A stretch of DNA of 64,000 nucleotides from Gemmatimonadaceae bacterium (GTDB taxonomy: Bacteria > Gemmatimonadota > Gemmatimonadetes > Gemmatimonadales > Gemmatimonadaceae), in contig DASXKV010000032.1 in the NCBI GenBank assembly GCA_036496605.1, positions 186,001 through 250,000 on the forward strand, read 5' to 3'. Positions 44,067 through 52,865 of this stretch are shown here, one piece after another (position 1 is the stretch's first letter; each line of letters begins with the position of its first letter). The notes under the pieces were generated by a model. That model was not told the origin of the DNA. It searched no databases and saw only the letters and a program-made list of their open reading frames with translations. The translations under genes and the position numbers were made by a program.

Positions 44067-44537
44067 ATGTCCGAGACACAGGCCTTGGCGAATCGACTCG
44101 AGCGGACGTTCATCGGTCCCATGTGGCATGGCCCGGCCCTGGCGGAGGTGCTCGGCGGCGTAACACACGAACAAGCGATGGAGCGACCGGTGGCGTCTGC
44201 TCACACGATCTGGGAGCTCGTGCTCCACATCATCACCTGGGTCGACATACCGCACGAGCGACTGGGCGGTGCCCCTCGCAAGGACGTTGTGACGGACGAA
44301 GACTGGCCGTCTCCACCCAGGGTCGCGACCGAAGACGCGTGGACGGCCGCGCTGACGCGGCTCGAGGAGCGACATCGTGCGCTCGCATCAACCGTCAAGG
44401 CCATGGGCGACGACCAGCTCGACGAGAAAGTCGTTGGCCACGACTACACCGTCCGTGTCATGCTCGACGGCGTCGTCGAGCATGGGACGTATCACGGCGG
44501 GCAGATCGCGCTGCTCAAGAAACTCGTCGCGTGCTGA
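44067..44537 (+). CDS. DinB-family protein
   Basis: A four-helix metal-binding fold of 156 residues. The His triad of DinB/YfiT proteins is visible: SAHTIWELVLHIITW near residues 37-51 and VEHGTYHGGQIALLK near the C-terminus. Members include thiol-dependent S-transferases and many proteins of unknown role. It ends 10 bases before the convergent Rieske-FAD gene. ATG at 44067 follows an AT-rich stretch (CTTTAAACACCATTACA) that may be part of its promoter. Confidence 0.85.
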   Translation: MSETQALANRLERTFIGPMWHGPALAEVLGGVTHEQAMERPVASAHTIWELVLHIITWVDIPHERLGGAPRKDVVTDEDWPSPPRVATEDAWTAALTRLEERHRALASTVKAMGDDQLDEKVVGHDYTVRVMLDGVVEHGTYHGGQIALLKKLVAC

Positions 44538-44547
44538 TCTGGACCCA

Positions 44548-46095
44548 TTAGCTCTGACGCTCCATCGCGATTTCCGCGTCGAGGCTGGCCTTATCGCGGA
44601 AGATCGTTGCGACAGCACGGGTTTTGTCGCCCTCGATGAAGTGCACGGCAACGTCGCGGTCCTTCGCGACGCCGTCCACGTCAACGCGATCCCACCGTTC
44701 GGCATGTCCGACGTAGTTGATCGAGACGTCGTAATGTGCGCTCCAGAAAAAGGGCACCTGCTCGAATCGCTCCCGCGCGCCGAGGACGTTTCGTGCCGCG
44801 GCCTGACCCATCCGCTCGGCGACCACCCAGTGCTCGACCCGGATAAGCGCGCCGCTGTGCGGGTCTGGCCATCGCGCAATATCCCCCGCTGCATAGACGC
44901 GCGGCGCGCTCGTCTCAAGATATTCATTGACGACGACGCCCTTGTCGATGCGGAGCCCGGCGTCCTGCGCCAGTTGAAGGCGCGGGCGCACGCCCACACC
45001 GATGACGACGAGATCCGCGGCCAGCCGCTCGCCGTTGGCGAGCGTCACCGCCGCACGCTCGATCTTCGTCGCTGTTTGCTGGAGATGAAATACGACGCCG
45101 TGCTCTTCGTGCAGCGCCTTGATGAATTGACCGAGATCGCGACCCATGACGCGCTCGAGCGGCAGCGCCTCGGGCGCAACGACGTCGACCGAGCAGCGTG
45201 GATTGCGCGTCCGAAGCGACGCCGCTACCTCGAGCCCGATGAAGCTCGCGCCGATCACCACTGCGTGCGTGGCGCGCTCGCTCGCGGCGATGATCGCGCG
45301 GCTGTCGCGCAGCGATCGCAGATAGTGCACGTGCGGCAGGTCGGCACCGGGCGTCGTTGAGCGAACGGGCTCGGCGCCCGTTGCAAGAATCAGCGCGTCG
45401 TAGCCGATTGGCGGCGCGCCGTCGACATGAACCATGCGTGCCGACGTATCGAGCTTGGTCGCGCGCGAACGCCGCACCGCCACCCGATGTTCGTCATAGA
45501 ACCCGGGCGGACGGATCGGGATCCACTCCTCGGGCGCGTTCCCGGCAAGATAGTCCTTCGAGAGATTGGGCCGGTCATACGGCGAACCGTCGTCCTCGTC
45601 GATGATCGTTACGTCGCCACGAAAACCACACCGACGCAGCATCTCGGCCGCCGCCGTGCCCGCGGCACCGGCGCCGACGATTATGACTTTGCTCAACTCT
45701 TTGCTGGCGGGCGCATTGGGGTAACTCGGCGCCAGCGGATCCCGATCGATCTTGTCGCCGACGACAATTCGCCCGCCTCGCCGCTCGACCCGCCAGCACG
45801 AAACAGGATTGAGCGCGGGGGCGCGAAGCGCTTCGCCATTCCGCAGACTGAAACAAGCGTGATGCCAGGGGCAACGAACCGTGTCGTCGACGAGCTCGCC
45901 CTCGGCGAGCGGCCCGCCGTAATGCGTGCACGTCGCGCCAATCGCGAAATACTCGTCCGCCACACGAGCGAGCAGGACCTGCTCTCCATTCGCGTGACCG
46001 AGCAGCTTGTAGCCGTCCTTCAACGCGTCTGCGTCGATCCCCGTTGCCAGATCGGGTCCGTTGAGCTTCGTTGCCGTTCCTTCCGCCGTCGCCAT
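44548..46095 (-). CDS. Rieske-fused FAD-dependent NAD(P)H oxidoreductase (AIFM3-like)
   Basis: A 515-residue enzyme. An N-terminal Rieske domain (about 10-115) has CTHYGGPL and CPWHHACF as [2Fe-2S] ligands. A pyridine nucleotide-disulfide reductase follows, with FAD motif VIIVGAGAAGTAAAEML near residue 130, NAD motif HAVVIGASFIGLEVAASL near 265 and APRVYAAGDIARW near 400. The C-terminal reductase domain matches ferredoxin reductase/AIF-type proteins. It likely moves electrons from NAD(P)H to a partner redox protein. ATG at 46095 has a strong GGAGGGAGG ribosome site, and the frame upstream is discarded. Two DinB-fold genes flank it. Confidence 0.92.
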   Translation of the reverse strand: MATAEGTATKLNGPDLATGIDADALKDGYKLLGHANGEQVLLARVADEYFAIGATCTHYGGPLAEGELVDDTVRCPWHHACFSLRNGEALRAPALNPVSCWRVERRGGRIVVGDKIDRDPLAPSYPNAPASKELSKVIIVGAGAAGTAAAEMLRRCGFRGDVTIIDEDDGSPYDRPNLSKDYLAGNAPEEWIPIRPPGFYDEHRVAVRRSRATKLDTSARMVHVDGAPPIGYDALILATGAEPVRSTTPGADLPHVHYLRSLRDSRAIIAASERATHAVVIGASFIGLEVAASLRTRNPRCSVDVVAPEALPLERVMGRDLGQFIKALHEEHGVVFHLQQTATKIERAAVTLANGERLAADLVVIGVGVRPRLQLAQDAGLRIDKGVVVNEYLETSAPRVYAAGDIARWPDPHSGALIRVEHWVVAERMGQAAARNVLGARERFEQVPFFWSAHYDVSINYVGHAERWDRVDVDGVAKDRDVAVHFIEGDKTRAVATIFRDKASLDAEIAMERQS

Positions 46096-46212
46096 GAGCC
46101 CCCTCCCTCCTCCGAAGAATCGTCGCCGCATTGGCGTGATTCGCCGCGACAATCATACCTTGTGACTTCGACGAATCGGACCTCCGCGGCAACCCGCAAC
46201 CGAGATCGCTTT

Positions 46213-46752
46213 ATGAACCCCGACGAATCACTCCGCTATCCCACGGGCCGATTTCAGCGCCCTTCGCGCGCGCTGGAGACCAGCGAGCGCCGTCAGATGA
46301 TCGATACGATCGCGCGAGCGCCCAGCGACTTTCGCGGCGCGATCAAGGGATTGTCCGACGCGCAACTCAACACGCCCTACCGGCCTGGTGGCTGGACAGT
46401 GCGGCAGGTTGTGCACCACGTGCCGGACAGCCACATGAACGCGTTCATTCGCTTCAAACTAGCGCTCACCGAAGAGACGCCGACGATCAAGCCGTACGAC
46501 GAGACGGCCTGGGCAAAACTCTCCGACGCACGCGATACGCCGATCGAGACCTCGCTCACGTTGTTGACGGCGCTTCACGAGCGCTGGGTCCGGCTCCTCG
46601 AGGCGATGGCACCGAGCGAGTTCGAACGAAAGCTCAGTCACCCGGAATGGGACGCTCCCCTCTCACTCGATTCCATGTTGGCGCTGTACGCCTGGCACGG
46701 ACCACATCATACGGCGCACATCACCAGCCTGAGGCAGCGAATGGGCTGGTGA
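46213..46752 (+). CDS. YfiT/BstA-like DinB-fold putative thiol S-transferase
   Basis: A 179-residue protein matching the YfiT family, whose Bacillus member transfers bacillithiol. It has the family start YPTGRFQRP, the segment QLNTPYRPGGWTVRQVVHHVPDSHMNAFIRFKLAL, and the His cluster LYAWHGPHHTAHITSL near the end, which gives the His-rich metal site. Whether this organism makes bacillithiol cannot be told here. ATG at 46213. It is divergent from the Rieske-FAD gene, and the 117-base spacer may hold both promoters. Confidence 0.9.
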   Translation: MNPDESLRYPTGRFQRPSRALETSERRQMIDTIARAPSDFRGAIKGLSDAQLNTPYRPGGWTVRQVVHHVPDSHMNAFIRFKLALTEETPTIKPYDETAWAKLSDARDTPIETSLTLLTALHERWVRLLEAMAPSEFERKLSHPEWDAPLSLDSMLALYAWHGPHHTAHITSLRQRMGW

Positions 46753-46856
46753 GGGGAAGGTGCTCGGTGCCAGGGTGTTAGGTGTTCACGCGATAGCAGC
46801 TGGCGGCCACTCTAGCCCTATCCGCTAGCCCCTTTCCGGTCGTATCATCGACCGCG

Positions 46857-49136
46857 ATGTCTACTGAGCAGCTACGCGCTAGCCGATCGATACGGCGGGA
46901 GCGCCTCACACTTCAGGCAGTGGAGGCCCTTGCCCAACGCTTGCTCGGTCCCGACCGCGGAACGGCGCGGCGCGTCAGTGACTCTGCCGGGCGCGAGCTG
47001 CAGCGTCTCGATCGAGAATGCGATTTCACGACTTCGGCGCGAGCGGCGTTCCAGGACTTGCTCGGCTGGACGGGTCAGTCGACGATACATCCCATCTCGC
47101 TCCCAGCCAACGACCAACCCTTCTGGTTTCGCGGATCGCACTCTCTCGCGAATTACCAGTCACGTCCGGAACTACCGACAACCGCTGGCGTCGTCGTCAT
47201 CGGCGCGGGATTGACGGGCGCATCCGCGGCGTACCATCTCGTCGAAGCGTTAGGCGAGCGGACAAGCGTCGTCGTCGTCGATCAGGGGGATCCCGCCGGC
47301 GAAGCCAGCGGCCGCAATGGCGGCAACTTCGAGCTCATCCCGGAGAATTCAATCGGCGTCTATGAAGGATTGGCACGCGAACGGCTCGCGTTTTTGCGTC
47401 GTCGTTATGCTAGGCTACCCGTCGAGGTCGTCCAGGCGGAAAGCGAACGGCAGGCATCGCTGGTGCTTGGCTTGTCGCTCCGGAATCGTGACCTGCTCAA
47501 GCAAATCATCCTGCGCGAGCGCATCGAGTGTGATTTCGCGCCGCGCGGCTGGCTTCATCTCGCCAGCACCGAAGAGGAGGAACAGGGCATCTGCGACGAG
47601 GTGATGCTCGCGGCCCAGCACGGTCAACGGATCGAGCTCTGGTCGCGGCGCAAGATTCGGCGGGAGCTTGGCTTCGAGAACGAGTACCTCGGCCGATTCA
47701 TTCCCGGCGACGGCACATATCATCCGTTCAAGTATGTCTGCGGGTTGCTGCGTGCCGCGCTCCGACCCGGTGTCGAGCTGTACACGCGGTGTCGTGTGCG
47801 TCGAGTGATGTCGCCGGCGGCTGACCGGCACGAGGTCATCACGGAACGAGGAACCATCATCGCGCGATACGTCGTCGTCGCGACGAACGCGTTCACCAGC
47901 CATCTCTTTCCCGAGCTGAGCGCGATTCGCCCACATCAGAGTCAGGTGCAAGTCACGGAGCTGGCGCCGGACCGCGCGCGGGGACGCGTGGTGACGTGTG
48001 AGCACGGGCCAGCGTTCTTCAATCAACCACGGACCGGAGCACGCAATGGATTCGCGCCATTGCTGCTGGGTGGGGGTGCCGATCGGCCGATGACGAGTCC
48101 GTCGTCGCGGCGCCGATCGTCGCGCGTGCACAACGAATTGCTCGGCATCCGGGATCGCTACTATCCGGAGCTGCAGGGACGGCCGCCCTCGGCGGAGTGG
48201 GTCGGACCAATGGCGTTTACGCCCGACCAACTACCGGCGATCGGCTTCCTCCGACCCGGCGTGATCGTTGCCGCCGGATACAACGGCTACGGCGGAAGCT
48301 ACACGACGGCGGCGGGACTCGCCGTGGCGCAGATGGCAGTGACGGGCAGTGCTCCGGATTGGGTGCCCGCGGACGTCTTCTCGCCGCATCGCCTAACGAC
48401 GAGCGAACCAGTGTTCATGACCGAACGCGACGGACTGTGGCGCATCGCGGCGTCACTCTGCCGGCAGCTCAAGGCGGTGAGCCGCCAGATTTCCGAAGCG
48501 TTGACGCTGCGCGGCGCGGAGACGGCTTCGGCGGTCCCTCGACAGATGGCGCCGCGCGTCTCGCGCATGGTGCGCGTAGTCGGTACGGAAAGCACGGCGG
48601 CCGAGTCCATCGCGCCTGAGCTTCTCGTGGCATTTCCGGCGTTCAGGAGTCTCACCGTCGATGAAGTGAGTGAGCTGCTCCGATCGATGCAGCGCTGGGA
48701 CCTCGGGAGCGGGACGCTTCTCTTCAAGGAAGGCGATGAAGGACACACGTGCTTTGTCGTCGTGCGCGGAGTGGTCGACCTCAGCGTGAAGGTCCGCGGC
48801 CAGCCGCAACTCCTTGCGCAGCTCGGGCCGGGAAGCATTTTCGGCCAGTCGAGTCTCATCGATTCCGAACCGCGTTCGGCGAGCTGTTCCGTCCGCCGCG
48901 ACGCCGTTCTCGCCGAGATCGACTCCGTATCGTGTGAGCGTTTACTGAACAATCGCAGCGCGCTGGCGCTGAAGCTGCTGGGCGCTTTGAATCAGGGGCT
49001 CGTCGCGGCGTTGCGCAGCGCCGATCGCCAGTTGATGCGACTCAACGCGGATCGCGACGGCCCATGGGAGCCGGGTGCCGGTGAGGCCGACTTCGCGCCC
49101 GAACCGCTCGTCGGCGGAGCGCCGGCGGACGACTAG
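46857..49136 (+). CDS. FAD-dependent amine/amino-acid oxidoreductase fused to a cyclic nucleotide-binding domain
   Basis: A 759-residue fusion. After a 100-residue lead without a known motif comes a DAO-type FAD domain: GVVVIGAGLTGASAAYHLVE near residue 121, EASGRNGGNFELI near 150 and YGGSYTTAAGLAVAQM near 480. The C-terminal 150 residues form a CRP-like cNMP domain (LLFKEGDEGHTCFVVVRGVVDL ... FGQSSLIDSEPRSASCSVRR). The phosphate-binding cassette GQSSLIDSEPRSAS lacks the usual R-[ST]-A in perfect form, so ligand identity is open. The stop overlaps the convergent yceI-like gene by 4 bases. Confidence 0.85.
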   Translation: MSTEQLRASRSIRRERLTLQAVEALAQRLLGPDRGTARRVSDSAGRELQRLDRECDFTTSARAAFQDLLGWTGQSTIHPISLPANDQPFWFRGSHSLANYQSRPELPTTAGVVVIGAGLTGASAAYHLVEALGERTSVVVVDQGDPAGEASGRNGGNFELIPENSIGVYEGLARERLAFLRRRYARLPVEVVQAESERQASLVLGLSLRNRDLLKQIILRERIECDFAPRGWLHLASTEEEEQGICDEVMLAAQHGQRIELWSRRKIRRELGFENEYLGRFIPGDGTYHPFKYVCGLLRAALRPGVELYTRCRVRRVMSPAADRHEVITERGTIIARYVVVATNAFTSHLFPELSAIRPHQSQVQVTELAPDRARGRVVTCEHGPAFFNQPRTGARNGFAPLLLGGGADRPMTSPSSRRRSSRVHNELLGIRDRYYPELQGRPPSAEWVGPMAFTPDQLPAIGFLRPGVIVAAGYNGYGGSYTTAAGLAVAQMAVTGSAPDWVPADVFSPHRLTTSEPVFMTERDGLWRIAASLCRQLKAVSRQISEALTLRGAETASAVPRQMAPRVSRMVRVVGTESTAAESIAPELLVAFPAFRSLTVDEVSELLRSMQRWDLGSGTLLFKEGDEGHTCFVVVRGVVDLSVKVRGQPQLLAQLGPGSIFGQSSLIDSEPRSASCSVRRDAVLAEIDSVSCERLLNNRSALALKLLGALNQGLVAALRSADRQLMRLNADRDGPWEPGAGEADFAPEPLVGGAPADD

Positions 49137-49795
49137 CGTTCGCCGCCGGCCGCGCTGGCGATCGTCGACGCGCGATCGACGAGGAGATCGAACTTCACAA
49201 CAATTCGATTCTCCGTACGCAGCACACCGAAGAGCACCTTCGGCGGCGTGATGCCGTAATCGGTCATAAGGATCGGGAGCGCTCCTTGGGCGCGCAACGA
49301 TCCATCGCGCTGCTCCTGTACCTCGACTGGAACGCGCACGAGGCGCTCGCGTCCGGCAACGCGCAGCGTGCCCTGCATAACGAGTGAATGTTCCGGGTCA
49401 CCCGGCTCGCGCGTGACAATGTCGAACTTGCCAACGATCTGGCGGCAGTCCGGCTCGTCGTCGGCGCGGAGCGCTTTGTACATGATATTGTCCATCTGGC
49501 TGCGGCCGCAGGTCAGCGCGTACGCCGGCACGCGGACCTGAACGCCGCGCACGCGCTCAATTGAAGTCGCGCCGCCGTGCGCGTCGGCGTCGAGGTCAAT
49601 CGAGGCATCGAGCGACGTGGCATCGCAGCGCCAGTCGCGCACGTTCGAGCTGCCCTCGAGCCATAATCGGCTATCGGGGCGCACGCTGAGTCGCAGCGGC
49701 ATTGCACCGAGGCTTGATTCCTTGAAGGATTGTGCGCGAAGAACGGAGCCGCTGATCGCTACGAATATGAGGCTCGTGAGGACGATTCGCTTCAT
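49133..49795 (-). CDS. YceI-family exported protein
   Basis: A 220-residue periplasmic lipocalin-like protein. The Sec signal (MKRIVLTSLIFVAISGSVLRAQ) is followed by a YceI domain: SRLWLEGSSNVRDWRCDATS near residue 45 and QGALPILMTDYGITPPKVLFGVLR near the end. YceI proteins bind polyisoprenoids, and some are induced by acid or base stress. ATG at 49795 starts the signal peptide; the longer frame to 49906 is not convincing. Convergent 4-base overlap with the DAO-cNMP fusion. Confidence 0.88.
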   Translation of the reverse strand: MKRIVLTSLIFVAISGSVLRAQSFKESSLGAMPLRLSVRPDSRLWLEGSSNVRDWRCDATSLDASIDLDADAHGGATSIERVRGVQVRVPAYALTCGRSQMDNIMYKALRADDEPDCRQIVGKFDIVTREPGDPEHSLVMQGTLRVAGRERLVRVPVEVQEQRDGSLRAQGALPILMTDYGITPPKVLFGVLRTENRIVVKFDLLVDRASTIASAAGGER

Positions 49796-50165
49796 GCTAC
49801 CTTCTCGGGCGCTGGCGTCAACAACGTCGGGTCTCCTGCGGGCGCCTTTGCCCTGCTCGTCTGAGTGTCGGTTCGCGGCGTGAATCTTTACAGCGATATA
49901 AGGCAATGCGAGTGCCGCGGAGCGTCGCCATTCATCGTGACCACTACAATTGGACGATTTGACAACGGCGACGTATCCGCGCTGTCACCTCCTGGTCGTG
50001 ATATTCGTCACATGAGATGCATCTCGCTCGTGATGCGGGCGAATCGTGCTTTAACGTTCGATCGCGTAAGGCGTCCTCCATGGGCGCGCCGCATGTCCGT
50101 CCTCCCCGGCGCGTTCTCTCTCGCGGAGAGGACGGACGACCGTCGTCAGTGCAGGAGGATTGCTT
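49796..50165. other. 370-base spacer with leader hairpin
   Basis: No gene was recognised. The region must carry the promoters of the divergent yceI-like and repeat-protein genes. AT-rich stretches occur near 49890-49900 and 49945-49970. A strong inverted repeat lies at 50095-50137. Confidence 0.5.
50095..50137 (+). promoter_or_regulatory. Ten-base-pair inverted repeat in the leader of the D-R-R-D repeat gene
   Basis: GTCCGTCCTC (50095-50104) pairs perfectly with GAGGACGGAC (50128-50137) across a 23-base loop. It ends 28 bases before the ATG and about 13 bases before the AGGAGG ribosome site. It could act as an attenuator or operator. Confidence 0.45.
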
Positions 50166-50654
50166 ATGAGAAGCGTCTCGTCAGCTTTGGTGACCTTGGC
50201 ACTCGTTATGCTCGCCGGTGCGAGTGCCACCGCGCAAACCCCAACGCAGGCCGGGATACCGGCGGTGCGGCCCGACTCGGCACACAGACGCGACGTGCGC
50301 CATGACAGACGTGACGTGCGCGGCGATCGCCGCGACATTCGTCAGGATCGGCGCGACGTCGGGCAGGACAGGGGCGACACCCGTCACGATGCGCGGGATC
50401 TGTCCAAGGACCGCCGCGATATCCGGCAGGACCGCCGCGAGCTTCGTGAAGCGAAGCGAGAGGGTGATGCCGCGGAGGTCAAGAAGGACTCGCGCGATCT
50501 GCGGCAGGATCGCCGAGATGTCAAGCACGACGACACCGATCTGCATCATGACCGCTCGGATGTGCGGCAGGATCGGCGCGATGTGCGGCACGATCGGCGT
50601 GATGTGCGCCAGGATCGGCGTGACATCCGCAAGGACAAGAAGGAAAAGCCGTAA
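50166..50654 (+). CDS. Secreted D-R-R-D-x-R heptad-repeat protein, function unknown
   Basis: A 162-residue protein with a Sec signal (about residues 1-24, ending ATAQ) followed by some 15 imperfect repeats of DRRDVRQ/DRRDIRK type. The mature protein is an extreme polyampholyte, rich in Asp and Arg with few hydrophobic residues, and is probably one long charged helix or a disordered chain. A KREGDAAEVKKDS segment breaks the repeats near residue 105. ATG at 50166 lies after AGGAGG. The DNA repeat unit is about 21 bases. Followed by a strong terminator. No family was recognised beyond annotation-level resemblance to DRR-repeat proteins. Confidence 0.75.
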   Translation: MRSVSSALVTLALVMLAGASATAQTPTQAGIPAVRPDSAHRRDVRHDRRDVRGDRRDIRQDRRDVGQDRGDTRHDARDLSKDRRDIRQDRRELREAKREGDAAEVKKDSRDLRQDRRDVKHDDTDLHHDRSDVRQDRRDVRHDRRDVRQDRRDIRKDKKEKP

Positions 50655-50678
50655 GACAGGATGCCGCAAGGAAACAAC

Positions 50679-50712
50679 GAGAGCCCACGCGATGATGCGT
50701 GGGCTCTCAGTG
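50679..50712. terminator. Strong bidirectional hairpin between convergent genes
   Basis: GAGAGCCCACGC (50679-50690) pairs perfectly over 12 bases with GCGTGGGCTCTC (50697-50708) around GATGAT. It lies between the stop of the repeat-protein gene (50654) and the end of the minus-strand debranching enzyme gene (50733). A short T-rich tail (AGTGTTT) follows on the plus strand. Confidence 0.8.
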
Positions 50713-50732
50713 TTTATGCTCTACTCAACCCT

Positions 50733-52865
50733 TCAGGATGCCGCCGCTACCGTTTCCTCAGCGGCCAGTGCCGGCTCGACGGGCATCGGCTCTCGCGGCT
50801 CGACGGCAGTTTTTACCCAGGATCGCAGTACCTCGGCGACGCTCCACGCTTGCGCGACGCAGCCACGCGGCATGTAGGGTGGCGCCGCGTCGAAGATCTC
50901 GCCGATCGTCCCGAGTCCGAAGTAATCGAGCGCCGCAATGCATCCATCGAGGAAATGGCGTGCACCCGGCGCGTCGTCGGGATGCACCTTGAGCCACGCA
51001 TCGATCCAAGGTCCAATCAGCCACGCCCACACCGTGCCTTGATGGTACGCGGCGTCACGCGCGCGCAGATCGCCAAAGTAACGCTCCTTGTAATCAGGAT
51101 CGCCCGGCGCGAGCGAACGCAGGCCGACGGGCGTCAGCAAGCGCTTGTGCACGACGTCGAGCACCGCTTCCCATCGCGATCGATCCAGAATCGGATGGTC
51201 AAGTGAAATGGCGAAGATCTGATTCGGCCGACAATGCCGCGAATCCCCGTTCTCCCCGTCGACGACGTCGTAGAGATATCCAAGGTCGTCGCTCCAGAAA
51301 CGCTTGTTGAACGACACACGCGCGCGCTCGGCGGCATCCGCGACCTTCGTCGCGAAGCTGTCGTGCTCGCGCTCTTCATCGAGCCATTGCGCGAGCAAGC
51401 GAAGTGCGTTGTACCAGAGGGCGTTGATCTCGACCGCTTTCCCGCGACGCGGCGTCACGACCCAGTCGTCGACTTTCGCATCCATCCAGGTCAGCTGATA
51501 GCCCTCCGCACCCTGCAAGAGCAGTCCGTCCGCGGGATCGACACGAATGCCGAACTTGGTTCCGCGCAGGTGATGCTCGATGATCGATTGCAGCGTCGGC
51601 AGTGCCCTAACGAGAGTGCGACGGTCGTCGGTCACGTCAACGTAGCGGTGCAAGGCATGGAAGAACCAGAGCGTTGCGTCGGCGGTGTGGTACAGTCCTT
51701 CGTTGCTCCCGTCAGGGAACATGTTCGGGATCAAGCCGTCGCGAACATACTGCTCGAACGTGCGGAGGATGAATCCCGCCTCGCGGTGACGTCCCGTCAC
51801 CAGTGTCAGCCCCTCGAGGCTGATCATCGTATCGCGCCCCCAGTCGGTGAACCAGTGATAGCCTGCGACCACCGAGCGGATCTCGTCGCCCGTCGCCGCC
51901 GCGCGCGTGCTGTCGACGAGGCGGTACGCCGGCGTGAAGATGAACTGATCGGCAGCGAGCACGAGTTCCGCCGCGACTTCGTCCGCGGTCTCGGGATGCG
52001 TCGCGATCGCCGCGTCGAGCAGGCGACGCCGCCGCTCCTCCTCGCACGCGAGCGCCTCGGTCGGCGGCAGCGCCGACATCACCAGCTCAGTTTCCGCCGA
52101 TGCAACGAGCGTCACTGGTTCGTTAGGCACGAGCTCGATCTCGAAGTGCCCCGGAGCCCACAAGGTTCCGCGGAACTCGTACCCGCGCTCCTCCTCGACC
52201 GGGTACAGGAATTCGCTCGTCACACGTTCTTCATGAACGAACGATGCCGTCGCGCCATCGATCCGCATGCGCAATGGCGGAAAAGCCGTATCGCCGGAAT
52301 CGAACACGTAATAGCCAGCGGACTGCGACAACGCATAGCGCGTCTTGATCGGCAGGTTGACCGGCGCCTCGTATGACCGAAAGTGCAGCGCCGGATGGAG
52401 CTCGAGTTGGACCGGACCCTCCCATTTCGTTAGGCAATAGCGGATGTAAATCGTGTTTTGCTTGTGTGGCATCACGATCCGCTTCTCGATGCGTGCGCCG
52501 GCCCACTCATACTCCCAGATCGGGAGCCCCGCCTCGAGTCGGAATTCGGCGAGCCGGCGTGCCACATCACGATCAAGACGGCCAGCCACTCGCTCCTCTC
52601 CGCCCAGTGGCGTCGGCGTCCCGCCGGCGACACATGCTCGCTCGCTCAAATGGTTGAGCATCACAAGGCGGCCGATGGGATTCGGCAGCGCGGCAACGAG
52701 CAATCCGTGGTAACGGCGCGTGTTGACGCCGGCGACGGTGCCCGACGCATAGCCACTCAGACCATTCGTGACGAGCCATTCGGAATCGAGAAGCGTCTTC
52801 CCACCGTCGTCCTCTTCGCGCGGCACAACCAAGGGCCGCGCGATCCTATCCAGCAGTCGTCTCAT
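50733..52865 (-). CDS. Glycogen debranching enzyme (amylo-alpha-1,6-glucosidase type)
   Basis: Releases alpha-1,6-linked glucose at glycogen branch points. The 710-residue protein has the N-terminal GDE domain (LVTNGLSGYASGTVAGVNTRRYHGLLVAALPNP). The (alpha/alpha)6-barrel glucosidase domain follows (YHWFTDWGRDTMISLEGLTL near residue 340, NALWYNALRLL near 480, YHQGTVWAWLIGPWIDAWL near 610). The start ATG at 52865 is chosen over an upstream frame to 53207 that is treZ antisense-like noise. It overlaps the treZ end by 20 bases, so the two are translationally coupled. Context is glycogen-to-trehalose turnover. Confidence 0.92.
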   Translation of the reverse strand: MRRLLDRIARPLVVPREEDDGGKTLLDSEWLVTNGLSGYASGTVAGVNTRRYHGLLVAALPNPIGRLVMLNHLSERACVAGGTPTPLGGEERVAGRLDRDVARRLAEFRLEAGLPIWEYEWAGARIEKRIVMPHKQNTIYIRYCLTKWEGPVQLELHPALHFRSYEAPVNLPIKTRYALSQSAGYYVFDSGDTAFPPLRMRIDGATASFVHEERVTSEFLYPVEEERGYEFRGTLWAPGHFEIELVPNEPVTLVASAETELVMSALPPTEALACEEERRRRLLDAAIATHPETADEVAAELVLAADQFIFTPAYRLVDSTRAAATGDEIRSVVAGYHWFTDWGRDTMISLEGLTLVTGRHREAGFILRTFEQYVRDGLIPNMFPDGSNEGLYHTADATLWFFHALHRYVDVTDDRRTLVRALPTLQSIIEHHLRGTKFGIRVDPADGLLLQGAEGYQLTWMDAKVDDWVVTPRRGKAVEINALWYNALRLLAQWLDEEREHDSFATKVADAAERARVSFNKRFWSDDLGYLYDVVDGENGDSRHCRPNQIFAISLDHPILDRSRWEAVLDVVHKRLLTPVGLRSLAPGDPDYKERYFGDLRARDAAYHQGTVWAWLIGPWIDAWLKVHPDDAPGARHFLDGCIAALDYFGLGTIGEIFDAAPPYMPRGCVAQAWSVAEVLRSWVKTAVEPREPMPVEPALAAEETVAAAS

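Noticed and set aside
44377-45360. 327-codon plus-strand frame opposite the Rieske-FAD gene
   Set aside because: Shadow frame; the minus strand has FAD, NAD and Rieske motifs in the right order.
50270-50640. Regularly spaced short repeats as a CRISPR array
   Set aside because: The units are contiguous coding heptads without spacers, inside a gene with a signal peptide and ribosome site.
51234-52376. 380-codon plus-strand frame opposite the debranching enzyme
   Set aside because: It is the antisense shadow of a clear GH gene; its translation is dominated by Arg, Asp and Glu with no domain.
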